From CAYOCE01 sp964402405 (lineage in GTDB: Bacteria; Pseudomonadota; Alphaproteobacteria; UBA7879), in NCBI GenBank assembly GCA_964402405.1, contig CAYOCE010000034.1, positions 1 through 14,720 of the forward strand: a DNA stretch of 14,720 nucleotides, given 5' to 3'. A program made the position numbers and the translations under genes. Below the pieces are notes generated by a model. It did not search any database and had not been told where the DNA came from. It saw only the letters and a program-made list of their open reading frames with translations. Positions 12,860 to 14,720 of this stretch are shown piece after piece. Each line of letters opens with the position of its first letter. Within the stretch, counting starts at the first letter, position 1.

Positions 12860-14536
12860 ATGAAAAATTTATATACTTCTTCAAAGATTATTTTGGCATT
12901 TATATTAACATTTTCCATTTCTAATGCGGCTCAATCTAGCGCCTCCGACGAGGAACTATATTTATCCTCAGGATCTTTTTCTATCCGTAACACGGAAGTT
13001 ACTGCCTTAGAAGAATTTATAATAGACGGCGCATTACGTAATAAAATCGATGTAAAAAACGAAATAGATATTTTTAAAAAATGGTTTGAAAAGATAAGGA
13101 TGAAATTCTTCCTTTTATCTTTCCCTGGTTTCAGGGAAAACCCTAGATTTTCTGAATGTAAAGAAGATATTTTACATTTTTATGAAAACATATTGGCTGT
13201 CTTTCATGATGCTTACAGTAACCAGGCGCTTAATATTTTGAAAGAAATGAGAAAAATTAGGATGCCAGCAGATGCTTTCGTCCATAATATTCCCACGAAT
13301 GATGAAAAAGTAATAATAGATGAACAATTAAAAGAAAAAAGAAGTCTTATGCGACTTTTTTCAACAATAATATTGAATACGTGCGACATTAATAACTCAT
13401 ATGGCATTGTTCCTATTACAGACTCCGAGGAAGAAAGACAGTTTGCTTATTATCTAGAGCAAGATGGTACTTATAGTACATCTTCCTTTAATGTAGTCAC
13501 TGGCTGGAATATTGTACGCTTCCTAACCAGTGATGCCCCTTTCCCACAAAGTCGAATTTTCATGACTCATTACGATGGGAGGGTCTACTACATTGCCCCT
13601 ACTGCTGGATTTCTAATCACGTATAAATCAAATTACCTTCGTGGCTATGATTCTTATGAGATTCAACATCAAATACTCCCACACACCTGCCTAGAGCAAA
13701 GTGCTACTTGTTTACAACCTAAAAATATCCCCCTAAGAAATACTTATCCTGTTTTTGCCGACATCATAGAGGCTCTAAAAGAAGACCCTACATTTCAAGC
13801 AACTGGCCGAGGATTCTTACCAATTCCTAGCACAGAAGAACAATATCAAGAGGCAGATCTGGCATTGTTAAAAATGGCTCTAGAAAATGAAGATGAAACC
13901 TTGATAAGAACTGTTGCCCTGATGATAGAAAATCCTGGGTTATTAGCAATCGAAGCTGCCCCTACTGAAGAAGAAGTAGAGGGGGTATCTGGCTCAGGAG
14001 CCATTTTAGGGGAAACACCAACTGTATCTGAAGCTGATGGTGCTGCAGTCCCTGCTGCAGCTATATCTGTGGATCCTAGGGATATCATCCAAACCCGCAT
14101 CAGTGAATTAGAAACTATGATCCGCGCCCAACAAGAAGCCAGAAGCGCTGCTGTAGTTGCTGGAATAACCCCCAGCACAAAGAAAGCTAAACCAGGTAAA
14201 AAAGGCGGAAAAAAGGATTCAACAAAAGGAAAAAGGTCTGGGGCCTCTAGCAGTGCCAGTGTTACTGAATCTCCTGTTGCCTCTGGTAGTGGATCCTCAA
14301 GCTCTCTCCCAGAAATTACAGGGGCTATGTCTTGGGACGCTTTCACACGTTTTTCTATCCGCGTCTTACAAGAAAAAGGCATTTCTTTTGGTGAGAGGGA
14401 AGGTAGGCATCATATTTTACGAAATGCCTCTGGCCACTACGCGTTTCGCCGATCCACAGATACCATAAGTGCGGCGATTGCAAACATGCATTTACGTCAG
14501 GCAATGGCTGCATTGGAAGGCCAAAACCATAGATAG
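12860..14536 (+). CDS. Large exported protein, paralogue of the 4713 gene
   Basis: The 558-residue product has a signal peptide (about 1-23, ending SNA-A). Its order of parts matches the 4713 product: a helical N-terminal half, a beta-rich middle (about 195-275, AYYLEQDGTYSTSSF and FMTHYDGRVYYIAP), a conserved block (298-358; FLPIPSTEEQYQEADLALLKMA aligns with FIPMPSPEEEQQAEKEFLKMI), an Ala/Glu-rich spacer, a helix (405-430, DPRDIIQTRISELETMIRAQQEA), a Lys/Gly-rich linker (440-459), a Ser-rich linker (460-483) and a C-terminal domain (489-554). That domain has SWDAF, GREGRHHILRNASGHYAFRR and a last helix, recalling HicA-like folds with their Gly-x-His-His, though this is only a resemblance by eye. 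AAAGGTGA precedes the ATG at good spacing. It follows the cysteine-rich gene by 78 bp and has its own promoter-like sequence. Confidence 0.83.
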   Translation: MKNLYTSSKIILAFILTFSISNAAQSSASDEELYLSSGSFSIRNTEVTALEEFIIDGALRNKIDVKNEIDIFKKWFEKIRMKFFLLSFPGFRENPRFSECKEDILHFYENILAVFHDAYSNQALNILKEMRKIRMPADAFVHNIPTNDEKVIIDEQLKEKRSLMRLFSTIILNTCDINNSYGIVPITDSEEERQFAYYLEQDGTYSTSSFNVVTGWNIVRFLTSDAPFPQSRIFMTHYDGRVYYIAPTAGFLITYKSNYLRGYDSYEIQHQILPHTCLEQSATCLQPKNIPLRNTYPVFADIIEALKEDPTFQATGRGFLPIPSTEEQYQEADLALLKMALENEDETLIRTVALMIENPGLLAIEAAPTEEEVEGVSGSGAILGETPTVSEADGAAVPAAAISVDPRDIIQTRISELETMIRAQQEARSAAVVAGITPSTKKAKPGKKGGKKDSTKGKRSGASSSASVTESPVASGSGSSSSLPEITGAMSWDAFTRFSIRVLQEKGISFGEREGRHHILRNASGHYAFRRSTDTISAAIANMHLRQAMAALEGQNHR

Positions 14537-14589
14537 GTAAATTTCATTTTTCATTTGCTTTGCCATGGTAGGATGATTACCATAAACCT

Positions 14590-14716
14590 AGACTCTTCGG
14601 ATTTCAAAATGTAGGAAGTTAAATGAAGAACCGAGGAGGGATAATGTACTGTAGTACATGCCCGACGAAGGTATCTGAAATTTAACGATCTACACTTTGA
14701 AAGGCGAGGAGTATAC
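14590..14716. repeat. Long imperfect inverted repeat at the right edge
   Basis: Two arms of about 60 bp (14590-14649 and 14654-14716) are imperfect reverse complements around the perfect centre ATGTAC-TGTA-GTACAT (14644-14659). Matching blocks between the left arm and the reversed right arm include TTTCAAA(A/G)TGTAG and GTTAAAT. No ORF fits it. It may be a dispersed palindromic element or a structured RNA. The preceding 14537-14589 holds only a 6-bp hairpin (ATGGTA/TACCAT, 14565-14583) without a T tract. Confidence 0.65.
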
Positions 14717-14720
14717 ATGG

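Noticed and set aside
13846..14382. Minus-strand 178-codon frame inside the 12860 gene
   Set aside because: It is the antisense shadow of a Ser/Ala/Lys-rich region in a well-supported gene with signal peptide, ribosome binding site and paralogue.
14706..14719. GAGGAG followed by ATG at the right edge as a new gene start
   Set aside because: The GAGGAG belongs to the right arm of the inverted repeat and only one codon is visible, so a gene cannot be supported.

Overview
The window looks like a chromosomal segment of an AT-rich alphaproteobacterium with an intracellular lifestyle, most like the Holosporales/Paracaedibacter group. This is inferred from three things: alphaproteobacterial-style housekeeping proteins, many exported proteins of no recognised family, and dispersed GGATCC-containing inverted repeats. 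No rRNA gene or other taxonomic marker is present, so the placement is an inference.

The two strands carry different kinds of gene. The minus strand holds conserved functions: glmU-glmS (UDP-N-acetylglucosamine supply for the cell envelope), a four-gene cluster SH3 protein - 42-residue membrane peptide - thrS - infC, and a CDF metal-efflux transporter. The plus strand holds a truncated ORF at the left edge and five complete genes. All five complete genes begin with a Sec-type signal peptide, and none is a housekeeping gene.

Region by region: 2-1126 is a truncated ORF followed 33 bp later by an exported glutamine-rich protein. 1190-4550 is glmS and glmU, with an inverted repeat pair filling the gap between them. 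4713-6368 is a large exported protein with a lysine-rich linker. 6406-9539 is the infC/thrS/peptide/SH3 cluster, read leftward. 9540-9954 has no gene but holds a GC-rich, multi-hairpin element and a promoter-like stretch. 9955-10443 is a small exported protein with an NTF2/SnoaL-like feel, convergent with the CDF transporter (10475-11419). 11420-11836 has no gene but holds a second copy of the inverted repeat pair, containing a perfect 45-bp inverted repeat, plus a 17-bp palindrome. 11837-12781 is an exported protein with five cysteine/tryptophan repeats and a C-terminal hydrophobic helix. 12860-14536 is a paralogue of the 4713 gene. 14537-14720 contains a long imperfect inverted repeat.

The main leads are: (i) four copies of an ~80-bp repeat whose internal hairpin stays paired although its stem sequence differs in every copy; (ii) a divergent pair of large exported paralogues sharing an identical 12-base promoter segment; (iii) the five-repeat cysteine protein; (iv) infC, which probably starts at the non-canonical codon ATT; and (v) an unannotated 42-residue membrane peptide ahead of thrS.
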